DNA of 64,000 bases, taken from NCBI RefSeq assembly GCF_022179765.1, contig NZ_BPRE01000013.1:62001-126000 (forward strand), in the 5' to 3' direction. Numbering within the stretch: the first letter of the stretch is position 1; each line of letters begins with the position of its first letter. The notes under the pieces were generated by a model that did not search any database, was not told the DNA's origin, and worked only from the letters and a program-made list of their open reading frames with translations. Shown here piece after piece: positions 36,159-43,803 of the stretch. This DNA comes from Methylorubrum suomiense. GTDB lineage: Bacteria; Pseudomonadota; Alphaproteobacteria; Rhizobiales; Beijerinckiaceae. The position numbers and the translations under genes were made by a program.

Positions 36159-36830
36159 CTATCCAATCCGCTTCCACTGCCGGTTCGGTACGATGGAAAC
36201 GACCTCGGCCACTCGCTCGATGTGGACGTTCTCGACATCGGGTGCGTTGTGGCTGCCGATCGTAAAGTGGTCGTCGCCCTCATGGCGCTTCAAGGTTTTT
36301 AGTAGGTACGTGCCGTCCATCGTCTTCAGGACGACTTCAAGGCCGACATAGTTGGACGGCCGATCCGAGAGCCATCGTGCGACGACGACTTCGCCATCTT
36401 TCACGCGCGGGTATTGCGACGATCCCCTGGCCTCTAAACCGAAGCATTCGCGGTCAACGACGTAGGGCAGTTCCACCTCGCCGAGGGACAAATCGCCTTC
36501 CTCCGCCCATTGGATCTGGTCGCCCAAACCCACCAAGCCGACGATGGTAACGGTATCGTTGCGAGGCGGTCCAGCCCGGCCCCTATGAAGCCACTGGAAA
36601 TCTACACCAAGAATGCGGGCATATCGCTCGGCTAAGTCCTCGGGGAACCTCTTCCCACCCTCGCCGCCATCCCTTTCATGCGTCGCATAAGTCGGCACGG
36701 CGACGTCGTGCTCGACCGCGAAAGCGCGCGCGGAAAGTCGTTCGCCGCGAAGGCGTTGATAGGTCTCGCGAGCCCATTTGAGGCGTTCGCCACGGGTCTC
36801 CAACCCAGGCGGCGGGGGCGGCATTCTCAT
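36159..36830 (-). CDS. CI/LexA-like prophage repressor
   Basis: 223 residues. The N-terminal HTH covers roughly residues 15-70 (LKWARETYQRLRGERLSARAF, KRFPEDLAERYARILGVD). The C-terminal half is an S24 peptidase domain: GSSQYPRVKDGE carries the candidate catalytic Ser and TYLLKTLKR the Lys, so RecA-stimulated self-cleavage is plausible and SOS induction likely. The M at 36830 is preferred to an upstream start, with a G-rich site before it. It is divergent from the Cro-like gene with operators between. Confidence 0.82.
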   Translation of the reverse strand: MRMPPPPPGLETRGERLKWARETYQRLRGERLSARAFAVEHDVAVPTYATHERDGGEGGKRFPEDLAERYARILGVDFQWLHRGRAGPPRNDTVTIVGLVGLGDQIQWAEEGDLSLGEVELPYVVDRECFGLEARGSSQYPRVKDGEVVVARWLSDRPSNYVGLEVVLKTMDGTYLLKTLKRHEGDDHFTIGSHNAPDVENVHIERVAEVVSIVPNRQWKRIG

Positions 36831-36853
36831 AGCTGCCCGCTGTAACAAATACC

Positions 36854-36872
36854 TTTCTACGGTGGGTGCGAA
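36854..36872. promoter_or_regulatory. Operator OR1, degenerate
   Basis: TTTCTAC-N5-GTGCGAA; left half perfect, right half matching at 4 of 7 positions. It lies on the repressor side of the divergent region. Confidence 0.4.
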
Positions 36873-36878
36873 TATGGC

Positions 36879-36907
36879 TTGCAAGTTGTTTCTACTCGCA
36901 GTAGAAA
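36879..36907 (+). promoter_or_regulatory. Rightward early promoter with operator OR2
   Basis: TTGCAA at 36879-36884, a 17-base spacer and TAGAAA at 36902-36907. A perfect 19-bp operator, TTTCTAC-N5-GTAGAAA, occupies 36889-36907. The predicted start of transcription falls on or next to the ATG at 36914, so the message may be leaderless or nearly so. Confidence 0.6.
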
Positions 36908-36913
36908 GGACGA

Positions 36914-37201
36914 ATGAGCGCCGTTGCAGCCCTCCTCGACCTCTTTCCGAACAAATCCGACTTGGCTCGCGACATCGGGCTCAAGAGCCCGACGCATATC
37001 GGCACTATGAAGGTGCGGATGCAGATCAACCCGTTCCTGTGGCCCGCCGTCGTAGAGTCGGCGCGTAAGCGTAAGGTTCGGGGCATCAGCATCCGGTCCC
37101 TTCATGCGGCTCACCAGGCCGATGCGCCTCTCCGTGAGACGTTGAAGAGCCAGCCGCGCGGAGCGGTTTCCACCGCTGAGCCTGCAAGGGCTTCGGCATG
37201 A
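36914..37201 (+). CDS. Cro-like regulator
   Basis: 95 residues, starting MSAVAALLDLFPNKSDLARD, with an HTH-like segment LARDIGLKSPTHIGTMK. AAGGA lies six bases before the ATG. Its position, divergent from the repressor with shared operators, fits a Cro-type lytic repressor. It is the first gene of a tightly packed rightward operon, overlapping the next by 4 bases. Confidence 0.65.
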   Translation: MSAVAALLDLFPNKSDLARDIGLKSPTHIGTMKVRMQINPFLWPAVVESARKRKVRGISIRSLHAAHQADAPLRETLKSQPRGAVSTAEPARASA

Positions 37202-37341
37202 CCCGACCCATCCTTGCTCGCCTCGCATACATCGCCCTCGCTGTCCTGACGACAGCGACCGTCTTCGGTGGCCTCGCTTCACTCAAGGCGTCCGCCTCAC
37301 GCGGTGATCTTCCCGTCCTGCAATGGGGAGGCGAGCGGTGA
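37198..37341 (+). CDS. Small membrane or exported peptide, 47 aa
   Basis: MTRPILARLAYIALAVLTTA... has a basic start and one hydrophobic segment (residues 8-30), like a signal anchor. It starts at the ATGA overlap with the Cro-like gene's stop. Function unknown. Confidence 0.5.
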   Translation: MTRPILARLAYIALAVLTTATVFGGLASLKASASRGDLPVLQWGGER

Positions 37342-37589
37342 AGCGGATCGGCGCCAAGCCTGTCACGATGCCTGAGCGGCATCGAATGCGAGCCCTTCGC
37401 GCCGAGGGCCTGACCTACCGAGCCATCGGCCACGCTGTTGGTCGCTCATGGGTCTGTGCCCGCGTGCACACCCTCGACGTGAAGTTCGAAAAAGTCACGC
37501 TGGCGCAAGCTTCGCGCCTTCGTCGGCTTACTCGCATGGAGCGGTTCGCCGTGTCCTGCAATCGCGCCCTTGCCGAGGCGCGAGCATGA
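37338..37589 (+). CDS. Small HTH protein, 83 aa
   Basis: GTG start in a GTGA overlap with the gene before. RHRMRALRAEGLTYRAIGHAV is a helix-turn-helix of the kind found in transposase- or resolvase-like N-termini, with a recognition helix GRSWVCARVH. The rest is basic. Probably a DNA-binding regulator. Confidence 0.6.
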   Translation: MKRIGAKPVTMPERHRMRALRAEGLTYRAIGHAVGRSWVCARVHTLDVKFEKVTLAQASRLRRLTRMERFAVSCNRALAEARA

Positions 37590-37771
37590 CCGCCGCCTCA
37601 TCCTTCCTTCACGCATCCTCGCCCGCCGTGCATCCGCACGAGCCGGGCCATCATCTGGCGACCGCGCTTGCCGGCGCTGTCGTCTGGTCCTGTCGCTGTC
37701 TGCCTTGCCGGGCTCGCAGCGTCTTCCGTTCGCTTTGTCTGCTCCCGATCCTCATGACCGGGTGCCGTTGA
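37586..37771 (+). CDS. Small Cys-rich protein, 61 aa
   Basis: Starts in an ATGA overlap with the HTH gene. Contains CRCLPCRAR and a hydrophobic stretch LATALAGAVVW. No known family. Confidence 0.4.
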   Translation: MTAASSFLHASSPAVHPHEPGHHLATALAGAVVWSCRCLPCRARSVFRSLCLLPILMTGCR

Positions 37772-37772
37772 G

Positions 37773-38207
37773 ATGTCTGCCGCCTCCTTCACAGCCGGGG
37801 TCTCCGTCTCTCGTCCGATGCTCACAGCATCGGAGAGATCGATGAGACAGACTGCTGCCGCCGCGAGTCAGAAGCCCGTTCGTTCTCGGCAAACTGACTC
37901 TGCCGCTCGGACAAATGTCGGAGAGCGCGTCATCGCGTTCCTGCGCCAGCAACACCCGCTCAAGACGGCCGACAACGTGTCCGCTGACAGCGGCGTGCCG
38001 GCCGGAACCGTTCAGAAGTGGCTGGATCGCGGCTCCGCGCCGAGCGTCGTCCACTTCGCTCGGCTCGTCTCGGCTTACGGCCCTGACTTCCTCTCGACGG
38101 CCTTCGCGACGCCGCCCGCTTGGCTCGACCAAGCCGTGCGCGACGAGCGCGCCGCCGTCCTGCGTGCCGAAATTGCTGCCCGTGAAGCCATGTTGGCGAG
38201 GCTCTGA
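37773..38207 (+). CDS. Phage HTH protein, 144 aa
   Basis: A flexible N-terminal 50 residues is followed by an HTH-like core RVIAFLRQQHPLKTADNVSA and GVPAGTVQKWLDRG, then a helical end. Such proteins recur in alphaproteobacterial phages as probable DNA-binding regulators of the early right operon. Confidence 0.6.
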   Translation: MSAASFTAGVSVSRPMLTASERSMRQTAAAASQKPVRSRQTDSAARTNVGERVIAFLRQQHPLKTADNVSADSGVPAGTVQKWLDRGSAPSVVHFARLVSAYGPDFLSTAFATPPAWLDQAVRDERAAVLRAEIAAREAMLARL

Positions 38208-38209
38208 TT

Positions 38210-38341
38210 ATGCAGGCTCTGACTGGCGGCTGGCGCCGCACCTTCTGCGCGTTTGCACAGGACTTCTTCAATCGGCTGGGCATCTGGCTCGGCGGTCGCT
38301 GCTACCGCATCGCCGACTGGTTCGGGGAGCGCGCGCAGTGA
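38210..38341 (+). CDS. Very small phage protein, 43 aa
   Basis: MQALTGGWRRTFCAFAQDFF then aromatic/basic residues; starts two bases after the previous stop and ends overlapping the VRR-NUC start by 4 bases (GTGA). Amphipathic helix. Supported by coupling alone. Confidence 0.45.
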   Translation: MQALTGGWRRTFCAFAQDFFNRLGIWLGGRCYRIADWFGERAQ

Positions 38342-38754
38342 CGAAGCCGTTCCGTCTGACTGCGCCCCGACAGTCGCCCGAAGCCAACATCCAGCGCGCG
38401 ATCCTGGCCTATCTCGGCCGGACCCTGCCGCACGGCTTCCTCATCCACCATTCCCCCAACGGCGGCATGTCGAAGGGCGAGAACGGACGCAATCGCGGGC
38501 TCGGCACGAAGCCAGGCTGGCCCGATCTGCAGATCGTGGGGCGCACTGCGGACGGCGAGCCTTTCACCGCCTACCTCGAAGTGAAAGCACCGCGCGGTCA
38601 GACCTCTCCCGAGCAGATCGTCATCCATGACCGCCTGAAAGAGTGCGGCTACCCCGTCGCTGTCGTCCGTTCGATCACCGATGCGCGTGAGGCCGTGCGT
38701 AGCTGGCCGGTGGCCTCTCGGGATGCCGCTATTCGCACCGGAGGCGCAGCATGA
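38338..38754 (+). CDS. VRR-NUC domain nuclease
   Basis: 138 residues from GTG. Catalytic set of the VRR-NUC fold is visible: HHSPNGGMSKG, GTKPGWPDLQI (the PD of PD-D/ExK) and YLEVKAPRGQ (the ExK). A single small domain, as in phage forms that cut DNA junctions or act in replication restart. It overlaps the methyltransferase gene by 4 bases. Confidence 0.85.
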   Translation: MTKPFRLTAPRQSPEANIQRAILAYLGRTLPHGFLIHHSPNGGMSKGENGRNRGLGTKPGWPDLQIVGRTADGEPFTAYLEVKAPRGQTSPEQIVIHDRLKECGYPVAVVRSITDAREAVRSWPVASRDAAIRTGGAA

Positions 38755-40028
38755 CGCTTCGCTACGGGTCCGTCTGCTCCGGTATTGAGGCCGCCACGGT
38801 CGCGTGGCATCCGCTCGGCTGGCAGCCTCAATTCTTCTCCGAGATCGAAGCGGCACCGCGTGCCGTGCTAACTCACCGCTGGCCGGAGACTCCGCTGCAT
38901 GGCGACTTCACGACGATCCGCGAGGGCCAGTACGGAGCAATCGACCTTCTCGTGGGGGGAACCCCCTGCCAATCCTTCTCCATCGCAGGACTTCGAGGCG
39001 GACTGGCAGACGACCGTGGCAACTTGGCCCTCCAGTTTCTTTCTCTGGCTCGCCGCCTGCGCCCCCGATGGCTGGTCTGGGAGAACGTCCCCGGCGTCCT
39101 GTCAACGAACGGAGGACGGGACTTTGGCTCCATCCTCGGGGGGATGGTCGAACTCGGGTATGGGTTCGCCTACCGAGTGCTGGACGCTCAGCACGTCCGA
39201 GTGGACGGGTTTGGCCGGGCTGTCCCTCAGAGACGACGGCGTGTGTTCGTTGTCGGACATCTTGGAGACTGGCGCCGTCCCGCAGCGGTACTTTTTGAGC
39301 GCGCGTGCCTGCGCGGGGATACTCCGCCGCGCCGAGAAGCGGGGACGGGAATTGCCGGGTGCCTTGCTGCACGCTCTGGCGGCGGTGGCTGGCCGGACGG
39401 CGGCGACGGAAGGCACGACCATCTCGTAGCGCACAGCCTACGTGGCGAAGGCTTTGACGCCAGCAGAGACGGGACGGGACGGGGTACGCCTATCGTGCCG
39501 GTCGCTTCAACGCTTGTCTCCGGCGGCCACAGCAACAATCCGCTAGATGAGAACCTCATCGCCTTCTCGTGCAAGGATCACGGTGCCGACGCGACCGACG
39601 CAGGCGCGACGCCGACCCTGCGCGCGATGGGCTTTGATCGATCGCACGCGAACGCCGGCGGGCAGCTCGCGGTGGCGTTCGGCATTTCGTGTGATGCCTT
39701 CGACCGCTCTGGCGAGGGGGCCAGAGGGACTGCGGCCGAGCGCAGTGGCCTCGGCATTATTGAGGGCATCAGCCCGACGCTGAAGGCCAAGCGGCCGAAC
39801 GGCGTAGCCAGCGGCTGGGTCGTCCGCCGCCTAACACCCCGCGAGTGCGAGCGCCTTCAGGGCTTCCCCGACGACTACACCCTCGTGCCATGGCGCGGCG
39901 GACTGCTGCCCGATGGCCCCCGCTACAAGGCCCTCGGCAACTCCATGGCGGCGAATGTTATGCGCTGGATCAGTCATCGCATCCAGATGGTCGAAGGCTT
40001 GCCGCTACTGACTGAGGTGGCGGCATGA
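38751..40028 (+). CDS. C5-cytosine DNA methyltransferase, orphan
   Basis: 425 residues with the ten-motif order: SVCSGIEAATVAW (I, SAM), GGTPCQSFS (IV, catalytic Cys), ENVPGVL (VI), QRRRRVFVVG (VIII), and YKALGNSMA (X). A long variable region between VIII and X contains the target recognition part and Asp/Gly-rich repeats. No restriction endonuclease gene is next to it, so it probably protects phage DNA or marks it, as in other phages. The recognition site cannot be read. Confidence 0.9.
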   Translation: MTLRYGSVCSGIEAATVAWHPLGWQPQFFSEIEAAPRAVLTHRWPETPLHGDFTTIREGQYGAIDLLVGGTPCQSFSIAGLRGGLADDRGNLALQFLSLARRLRPRWLVWENVPGVLSTNGGRDFGSILGGMVELGYGFAYRVLDAQHVRVDGFGRAVPQRRRRVFVVGHLGDWRRPAAVLFERACLRGDTPPRREAGTGIAGCLAARSGGGGWPDGGDGRHDHLVAHSLRGEGFDASRDGTGRGTPIVPVASTLVSGGHSNNPLDENLIAFSCKDHGADATDAGATPTLRAMGFDRSHANAGGQLAVAFGISCDAFDRSGEGARGTAAERSGLGIIEGISPTLKAKRPNGVASGWVVRRLTPRECERLQGFPDDYTLVPWRGGLLPDGPRYKALGNSMAANVMRWISHRIQMVEGLPLLTEVAA

Positions 40029-40273
40029 AGGTCCGCCCCAAACTCGTCGGCGACCCCGATCATCTCGCCCCCTCATGGGCTCGTGAGACGACGGAAGCGG
40101 CGCCTGCCGGGACGATGAACGACTGCGACGTGTGCAAGGCGGTTGAGGCCGGCTGTTTCGGCTTCGGCAAGTTCAAGAACACTCGCGGGATTTCCGCCTG
40201 CATCGATCCGGACTGTTGTGCCGAGGCTCAAGCCCGCGCGTCAGGCCAGCGCAATCTCATAGCTGCGGAGTAG
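40025..40273 (+). CDS. Small Cys-rich phage protein, 82 aa
   Basis: CDVCKAVEAGCFGFG and CIDPDCCAEA suggest a zinc knuckle or disulfide pattern. Starts in an ATGA overlap with the methyltransferase stop. Function unknown. Confidence 0.55.
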   Translation: MKVRPKLVGDPDHLAPSWARETTEAAPAGTMNDCDVCKAVEAGCFGFGKFKNTRGISACIDPDCCAEAQARASGQRNLIAAE

Positions 40274-40278
40274 GGTGC

Positions 40279-40692
40279 ATGAGTGAACTGTGCACCTGGA
40301 TCTACGTCGTGGCCGACTACACAGGCGGTGCGCCGAAGCGGCCGATCAAGGTGGGCATATCCGACGAACCAACATCACGGCTGCGGACGATCCAAACCGG
40401 ATGTCCGTCGCCGTTGATTGAGGTCGCACGCTTTCGGTTCAAAACCCGAAAGGTTGCTGCCGATGTGGAGGGGGCATTCCACAAATACAACTCTGGCTTT
40501 CGCACTTCAGGCGAGTGGTTCGACATTGATCCCGCCTCGGCCGTGCACATGATCATTACGATCATTCAGAGCCGTTGTGAGATGCACGACATTGACCCGA
40601 AGCATGCGGAGTCATTGCTAAACTTCGCGGGTGGTCGCGAATACGCCGAGGGCGTTATCCGTCGTTTGCGCGGCTGGCGGTTCACGCCATGA
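40279..40692 (+). CDS. GIY-YIG-like T5orf172 family protein
   Basis: 137 residues. YVVADYTGGAPKRPIKVGIS followed by RLRTIQTGCP and a His/Glu pair (EGAFHKYNSGFRTSGEWF) match the T5orf172 branch of the GIY-YIG nuclease fold. Such proteins are common in phages and may be nucleases or DNA-binding accessory parts. ATG at 40279 has GGAG upstream in GCGGAGTAGGG. Confidence 0.75.
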   Translation: MSELCTWIYVVADYTGGAPKRPIKVGISDEPTSRLRTIQTGCPSPLIEVARFRFKTRKVAADVEGAFHKYNSGFRTSGEWFDIDPASAVHMIITIIQSRCEMHDIDPKHAESLLNFAGGREYAEGVIRRLRGWRFTP

Positions 40693-40745
40693 GCGCGCCC
40701 TTCAGTCACCTTCCCTGCGGCGGCAAGGCCAAGGACGGTCAATGA
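40689..40745 (+). CDS. Very small frame, 18 aa, doubtful
   Basis: ATG overlaps the GIY-YIG-like stop and its own stop overlaps the replication gene's ATG (ATGA). It may act mainly in translational coupling. The peptide MSAPFSHLPCGGKAKDGQ resembles nothing known. Confidence 0.25.
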   Translation: MSAPFSHLPCGGKAKDGQ

Positions 40746-41590
40746 CCATTCCTGCTCGCACTCTCGCGCAACTGGCGCGCCTTAGCCTTAGCGATGAGCA
40801 GGCCGAAGCCGTGGCTTCGATGCTGCGTGATGTGGAGGACGCCACGCGCGCTGAGGCAAGCGCAGCGTTGGAGGCGCGACGCTCTGCTGATCGGCAACGA
40901 AAGCAGGAGCAGCGTGAGAGAGACAAAATCATTTCTGGTCACGTGACATCACGTGACATCACGGGACAAACCGTGACATCTGCGGACGGCGCGGACAGCC
41001 TGAAACAAGCAAATGCCGCAGCGGATACAGTTTTTTCTAAGTTAGAGGGTTACCCCCCTTCGCCCCCTAAAGGGGGCTCTGTCCCCCCCAAATCAAAGCT
41101 CAAAAAGGCTCCGAAACCGGTCGGCGTGCTCTGCCCTGAGGACCTCCAGCCTGCGCCGAGCCACTACGCCAAATGCCAGCGGGTCGGATTGGCGCCAGAG
41201 ATCGCCGACAAGGCGTGTCAGAAACTGATCGATTGGTCGCACGAAAACGCTCACCGCGACATCGCCTACAAAACCGATTGGTCGAAGGCGCTTCACCGCA
41301 TCCTCGACGAGGACATTGAGCGCGCCGCCGTCGCGCCACCGCCACGCGGCTCGCCTTCAACGCTCCCCTCGCGCGGCAACGGTCTCTCCGAAATGGGCAG
41401 GCAGAAAGGTCAGGGTGATGTCTCAGTCTATCGCGACCCGTTCGCACATCTCGACGAACCTCGTGCCCAACGAACCGGTCGCCCCGATGACCAAGGTCGA
41501 GCGCGCTCGGCTGGAGGAACTACGGGGTTTGACGAAACGGAACGCGGACGGCTCTTGGACTTCGACCGGCTTCGCGCTGGCGCCGGCTGA
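40742..41590 (+). CDS. Phage replication protein, probable
   Basis: 282 residues. A charged N-terminal helix (residues 15-65) precedes a low-complexity middle and a C-terminal part resembling DnaT/helicase-loader ends (ACQKLIDWSHENAHRDIAYK followed by TDWSKALHRIL, a W-rich loader-type pattern). Its place after early genes and before late genes fits a replication initiator. Four tandem 10-bp repeats lie inside the gene at 40941-40980. The last 58 codons overlap another plausible gene. Confidence 0.6.
   Translation: MTIPARTLAQLARLSLSDEQAEAVASMLRDVEDATRAEASAALEARRSADRQRKQEQRERDKIISGHVTSRDITGQTVTSADGADSLKQANAAADTVFSKLEGYPPSPPKGGSVPPKSKLKKAPKPVGVLCPEDLQPAPSHYAKCQRVGLAPEIADKACQKLIDWSHENAHRDIAYKTDWSKALHRILDEDIERAAVAPPPRGSPSTLPSRGNGLSEMGRQKGQGDVSVYRDPFAHLDEPRAQRTGRPDDQGRARSAGGTTGFDETERGRLLDFDRLRAGAG
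40941..40980. repeat. Tandem 10-bp repeats, possible origin iterons
   Basis: ACGTGACATC twice, then ACGGGACAAA and CCGTGACATC. Ten is not a multiple of three, so the repeat is read in three frames and cannot come from a protein repeat. An AT-rich stretch follows at about 41025-41050 (TTTTTTCTAAGTTAG). Confidence 0.6.
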
Positions 41591-42188
41591 ACGGGCTCGC
41601 TTGGTGGCCCTACGTGCCGACGTAGACGCTAGACTGACAGCGGCCGATGCCGGATGGGATGATGACGGTTTTGATCGGAAACAAGTTCACGACCGACTAC
41701 ATGGGTTTTTGATGGGCTTCTCTGCGCTGCGCGCCTTGGACGGCGGCGGCGGTAAGATGATGGTCGCCGACTTCGTGGAGGCGGTCGAAGATCAGCCCAT
41801 TGGAGCCGTACACCGCGCCTGTAAAGCTTGGAACCAGCGGGCGTTCAAATGGCCGAATTACAGCTTTCCGCCGACCCCGCCCGACATGCGCCGCGCAGTC
41901 AATGAGACGATTACTGAAATGAAGGTCGAGCGTTACGACCTTGATGCGGTATTAAATGCGCAGCTACCCCCGAAGCTTGAGCAAGTGACGCAAGAGCAGC
42001 GCGACGCTGCGGCGGCTGAGGCAGTTGCTGTCATCGCTATGATTGCAGGCGCTTCGCTCGTACCGCACGATCCTATGCCGACCGCTCCCTCTCCTGAAAG
42101 GATGGAGGTCGCTAGAGAGTTGGAGTCCCGACGTATTCGGCGCGAGGCGTCTGCTGTGTCCGCGTCGTCCGAGGGCAGCGCGCCATGA
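41418..42188 (+). CDS. Phage hypothetical protein, 256 aa
   Basis: ATG at 41418 with AGGGTG before; a second in-frame ATG at 41487 begins the better-conserved-looking part TKVERARLEELRGLTKRNAD. No enzyme motif seen; the middle VADFVEAVEDQPIGAVHRAC is helical and resembles phage proteins found next to replication genes. The start overlaps the replication gene by 104-173 bases depending on the start used. Confidence 0.6.
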   Translation: MSQSIATRSHISTNLVPNEPVAPMTKVERARLEELRGLTKRNADGSWTSTGFALAPAERARLVALRADVDARLTAADAGWDDDGFDRKQVHDRLHGFLMGFSALRALDGGGGKMMVADFVEAVEDQPIGAVHRACKAWNQRAFKWPNYSFPPTPPDMRRAVNETITEMKVERYDLDAVLNAQLPPKLEQVTQEQRDAAAAEAVAVIAMIAGASLVPHDPMPTAPSPERMEVARELESRRIRREASAVSASSEGSAP

Positions 42189-42532
42189 TCTGCCCGAAGT
42201 GCTCTGCCGAGACGAAGGTCGTGAGCAGCCGACCGCACAAGGACAACGCTCGCGTGATCCAGCGTCGGCGAGCCTGTGAGGGCTGCGGCCATCGGTTCAA
42301 CACGCAGGAAGGCCTCGCCGACCTTGTTCGGATGCGTAGGAACGAAACTCGCCGTGCAACGGCATATTTCCAGCGCCTCGACCCTGCCGTTCGAAAGGCG
42401 CGGAATGCACGAAGGATCCTTCTGCGTGACGCGAGGATCGAGGCCGCCGAGACCGGCCGGGCCGTGTCCGAAATCCTTGAAGCGTGGAACGTCCCACCTT
42501 CTCCCGCATCCCCATCCCAAGCGCAGAGGTAG
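42185..42532 (+). CDS. NrdR-like zinc-ribbon protein
   Basis: 115 residues. CPKCSAETKVVSSRPHKDN and RACEGCGHRFNTQE match the N-terminal zinc ribbon of NrdR and its relatives, but the ATP-cone is missing. The tail is helical and basic. It may bind DNA or act as a truncated regulator. Overlaps the previous gene by 4 bases. Confidence 0.7.
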   Translation: MICPKCSAETKVVSSRPHKDNARVIQRRRACEGCGHRFNTQEGLADLVRMRRNETRRATAYFQRLDPAVRKARNARRILLRDARIEAAETGRAVSEILEAWNVPPSPASPSQAQR

Positions 42533-42539
42533 ACGAGAC

Positions 42540-42725
42540 GTGTTCACGCTGAACAACCGATCGCAGGAGCAGGACGCTCGGGCCTACTGCGAGCGCATAG
42601 GCGCCGACGCCGACGAGATCGTCTCTGGCTACGTGGAACATCACGGCGCCAAGCACTGGACCCGCATGCCCCGGTGGCGGTGGTATCTCGGCGCATCCGA
42701 GGCCGCTCACATTCGTCCGATCTGA
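42540..42725 (+). CDS. Small phage protein, 61 aa
   Basis: From GTG with AGAGG 9 bases upstream. Contains VEHHGAKHWTRMPRWRWYLGAS; aromatic and basic. Unknown. Confidence 0.5.
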   Translation: MFTLNNRSQEQDARAYCERIGADADEIVSGYVEHHGAKHWTRMPRWRWYLGASEAAHIRPI

Positions 42726-42736
42726 GGAGGCCACAC

Positions 42737-43603
42737 ATGGGCGCGAAGATGTACGGCAGCCGCAACGGCTTCCAATCCGACAACGACAACTATCGTTGGA
42801 AGCCGAATGCGGCCGGCGAAATCCCGATCCCGCCCGACGAGCGGCGGGGTGCGCCCATCATCGAGAACGAGCCGGGCATGGGCTGGTTCTGCATCGTGAC
42901 AAACCCTCAGGGCGAGTTTCACTGCGCCGATGGCCTGTCGGATGCTGGCATCGCCACATACGTCCCGACGGAAACCTACTGGCAGCGCCGAAAGAAGGGC
43001 AAGGAGGCCTATCCGACCGAATTGCAGCGCCCACTGCTGCGCGGATACGTTTTCGCCCTCCTGCCCCTTCCTATCGCACGCCAGGGCAATTCCGGCACGA
43101 CCTATGAACTGCCGCCGTCATGGTCGCCGTTGTTCGCCCGCGATGGCTGGGGCCAGTCCAAGCTGAAGGTGCATCACGTCCTCGGCCTCCACGGCGTGCC
43201 GGTCGCCATGCCTCTTGAGTACAAGAACGCCGATGGCCAGCGCTGCGGGCTCGCGCCTTTGGCTGACGAAGAACGGCTCGGCTGGTTCGACGAGAGAAAG
43301 CGCCCCGTCCTCGTCGCCGAGCAAGGTCGCATGAAGGCTCAAGCCGAAGCCGACGCGGCGAAAGCAGAAGAGATCCGGCGTCGTGCTGCTCTTCCCGTGT
43401 GGGCGGGTGATGTCGTCCGTCCAACGAAGGGTCCGCTTGCTGGCCGCCCCTACGTCGCCGAGAACGACAACGATGAAAGCGGCCATGTCCGCATCATCAC
43501 GGAAATGTTCGGCCGCGCCGTCATCACCCGCATCTCGGTCAAGGATCTGGAAAACCTGACGAGACCGGAGGTCAATGGCGTTTCTGCCCTGCGGCGTGCT
43601 TGA
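42737..43603 (+). CDS. NusG/RfaH-like phage transcription antiterminator
   Basis: 288 residues. The N-terminal domain begins GWFCIVTNPQGEFHCADGL at about residue 45 and runs through TELQRPLLRGYVFALLPLP, which is the NGN pattern of NusG (WY-x-V then PLFPGYVFV). The C-terminal end, GDVVRPTKGPLAGRPYVAEN followed by GRAVITRISVKDLENL, reads like a KOW domain. A strong ribosome binding site (GAGGAGG) precedes the ATG. It lies directly upstream of the late genes, fitting an antiterminator for the late transcript. A 50-residue helical linker separates the two domains. Confidence 0.75.
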   Translation: MGAKMYGSRNGFQSDNDNYRWKPNAAGEIPIPPDERRGAPIIENEPGMGWFCIVTNPQGEFHCADGLSDAGIATYVPTETYWQRRKKGKEAYPTELQRPLLRGYVFALLPLPIARQGNSGTTYELPPSWSPLFARDGWGQSKLKVHHVLGLHGVPVAMPLEYKNADGQRCGLAPLADEERLGWFDERKRPVLVAEQGRMKAQAEADAAKAEEIRRRAALPVWAGDVVRPTKGPLAGRPYVAENDNDESGHVRIITEMFGRAVITRISVKDLENLTRPEVNGVSALRRA

Positions 43604-43650
43604 CAAGCGCGTCCGTTTCTTTAATTTTCAGCGCGCGTGAGCCTTAGAGG

Positions 43651-43803
43651 GTGAAACCCCGTTGGGTCATCGTTGTCCGCAAAGCCGATCTGGCCGCGCG
43701 CGACGATGCCCCCGAGAGAGTTGTCCCTGGCGCGCACAGCATTCCCCCATCACCACCCAGGCACAGTCAGCGCATCCCGCTATGCGCCTTCTCTGCACCC
43801 TGA
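43651..43803 (+). CDS. Possible small protein, 50 aa
   Basis: GTG start; VKPRWVIVVRKADLAARDDA has the look of a protein start but the ribosome site AGAGG is too close. Could also be part of an untranslated leader of the late operon. Weakly supported. Confidence 0.35.
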   Translation: MKPRWVIVVRKADLAARDDAPERVVPGAHSIPPSPPRHSQRIPLCAFSAP

